Positions 4,587-5,263 of a stretch of 5,263 bases of DNA are shown here, piece by piece; position 1 is the first letter of the stretch; every line of letters begins with the position of its first letter. The stretch spans positions 1 to 5,263 of the forward strand of contig JAAYZZ010000129.1 in NCBI GenBank assembly GCA_012514595.1, in the 5' to 3' direction. Under the pieces are notes generated by a model. It saw only the letters and a list, made by a program, of their open reading frames with translations. It was not told the origin of the DNA and made no database searches. This stretch comes from Elusimicrobiota bacterium (GTDB lineage Bacteria; Omnitrophota; Gorgyraeia; Zapsychrales; Fredricksoniimonadaceae). Position numbers and translations under genes: made by a program.

Positions 4587-5263
4587 ATGGACTACTCCAA
4601 AGACATCGATCACCTTCGTCATTCCTGCGCGCACGTCATGGCCCAGGCCGTCAAGCAGCTCTGGCCCGACGTGAAGGTCGCGATCGGTCCCGCCATCGAG
4701 AACGGATTCTATTACGACTTTGACAAGAAAGATCCTTTTTCCGACCAGGACCTCAAGGCCATCGAGAAGGCGATGCAGAAGATCATCAATCGCGATCTTC
4801 CCATCACCCAGTCTTTTCTGCCCCGGGCCGAGGCCCAAGAGCTCTTCCGCAAGCAGAACGAGACGTATAAACTGGAATTGATCGACGCGATCCCCGACGA
4901 GAAAGTTTCCATCTTTACGACGGGAGAAGGGGAGTTTGTGGACCTGTGTAAGGGGCCGCATGCGGCCTCGACGGGCGCGATCAAGGCCTTCAAGCTCCAG
5001 TCCGTGGCCGGGGCGTACTGGCGCGGCGACGAGAAGAACGCCATGCTCCAGCGGATCTACGGCACCTGCTTTCCGACGAAAGAGGAGCAGGCCGCGTATC
5101 TCAAGATGCTCGAGGAGGCGGAACGGCGCGATCACCGCAAGATCGGCCAGGAGCTGGACCTTTTCAAGATCTACCACGAGGAGGCCGGGGCGGGGCTCGT
5201 GTTCTATCACCCCAAGGGCGCCCTGATGCGCAAGATCCTCGAGGATTTCACCAAAGAGCCGCA
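4587..5263 (+). CDS. thrS: Threonyl-tRNA synthetase, TGS-less, 3'-truncated by the window edge
   Basis: The enzyme charges tRNA-Thr with threonine. The 225 visible residues cover the N2 editing domain and the start of the catalytic domain. Editing-site zinc-like ligands are present: His12 and His16 in RHSCAH, and Cys121 and His125 in CKGPH. Other conserved blocks are IGPAIENGFYYDF (33-45), the SVAGAYWRGD core (139-148), MLQRIYGT (153-160), and RRDHRKIGQELDLF (180-193), which leads into the catalytic domain. Unlike E. coli ThrRS (about 60 residues of TGS before this region), the protein begins only 10 residues before the RHSCAH block. The upstream frame is closed by TAG at 4476-4478, and the open part between does not resemble a TGS domain. 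No Shine-Dalgarno is seen; the start is set by alignment and by being the first ATG. The last visible codon is CCG (proline); CA of the next follows. Confidence 0.95.
   Translation, partial: MDYSKDIDHLRHSCAHVMAQAVKQLWPDVKVAIGPAIENGFYYDFDKKDPFSDQDLKAIEKAMQKIINRDLPITQSFLPRAEAQELFRKQNETYKLELIDAIPDEKVSIFTTGEGEFVDLCKGPHAASTGAIKAFKLQSVAGAYWRGDEKNAMLQRIYGTCFPTKEEQAAYLKMLEEAERRDHRKIGQELDLFKIYHEEAGAGLVFYHPKGALMRKILEDFTKEP

Noticed and set aside
4377..4590. tRNA-Val as an integration site with a downstream att repeat
   Set aside because: No copy of the tRNA 3' end recurs nearby, there is no integrase gene, and thrS follows directly.

Overview
This 5.3 kb window looks like a conserved bacterial housekeeping segment. 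Every protein gene is on the plus strand and tightly packed. It holds the end of parA (soj), then parB, yicC, a small beta-carbonic-anhydrase-like gene, gmk, rpoZ and a stand-alone coaC. Three tRNA genes follow (Cys-GCA, Leu-UAA, Val-GAC), then a structured leader and the first 225 codons of thrS, which runs off the right edge. I see no mobile element, CRISPR array or rRNA.

Organism: a Gram-negative-type or candidate-phylum bacterium with moderately high GC (about 62% in two hand-counted lines of gmk, but about 48% in the parA part). The order yicC-gmk-rpoZ-coaC is widespread in bacteria. Three features suggest a less-studied lineage such as the PVC-related Omnitrophota: parAB fused to the front of that block, a carbonic-anhydrase-like gene between yicC and gmk, and a threonyl-tRNA synthetase lacking the TGS domain. 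This placement is inference from gene order and protein feel, not from a search.

Layout: 1-1335 is the chromosome-partitioning pair, ParA ATPase and ParB CTP-switch clamp. 1349-3283 is a translationally coupled run of yicC (endoribonuclease family), the carbonic-anhydrase-like gene and gmk; the genes overlap by 4 and 26 nt, so they are surely one operon, probably continuing from parAB. A near-consensus promoter at 3290-3318 starts or boosts rpoZ-coaC, whose readthrough probably also makes tRNA-Cys and tRNA-Leu. tRNA-Val has its own likely promoter at 4336-4364 and is the only one of the three with an encoded CCA. It is followed by a 132-nt leader containing three hairpins, the last of terminator type, ending just 6 nt before the thrS start codon. 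thrS expression is therefore probably controlled by attenuation or by a ThrRS-binding leader.

Most interesting points: the carbonic-anhydrase-like gene in the slot that remA occupies in Firmicutes; the unexplained three-hairpin thrS leader with a repeated GCTTGGC module; the TGS-less ThrRS with no visible Shine-Dalgarno; and a CoaC without its usual CoaB fusion partner. None of these is by itself proof of a new system.
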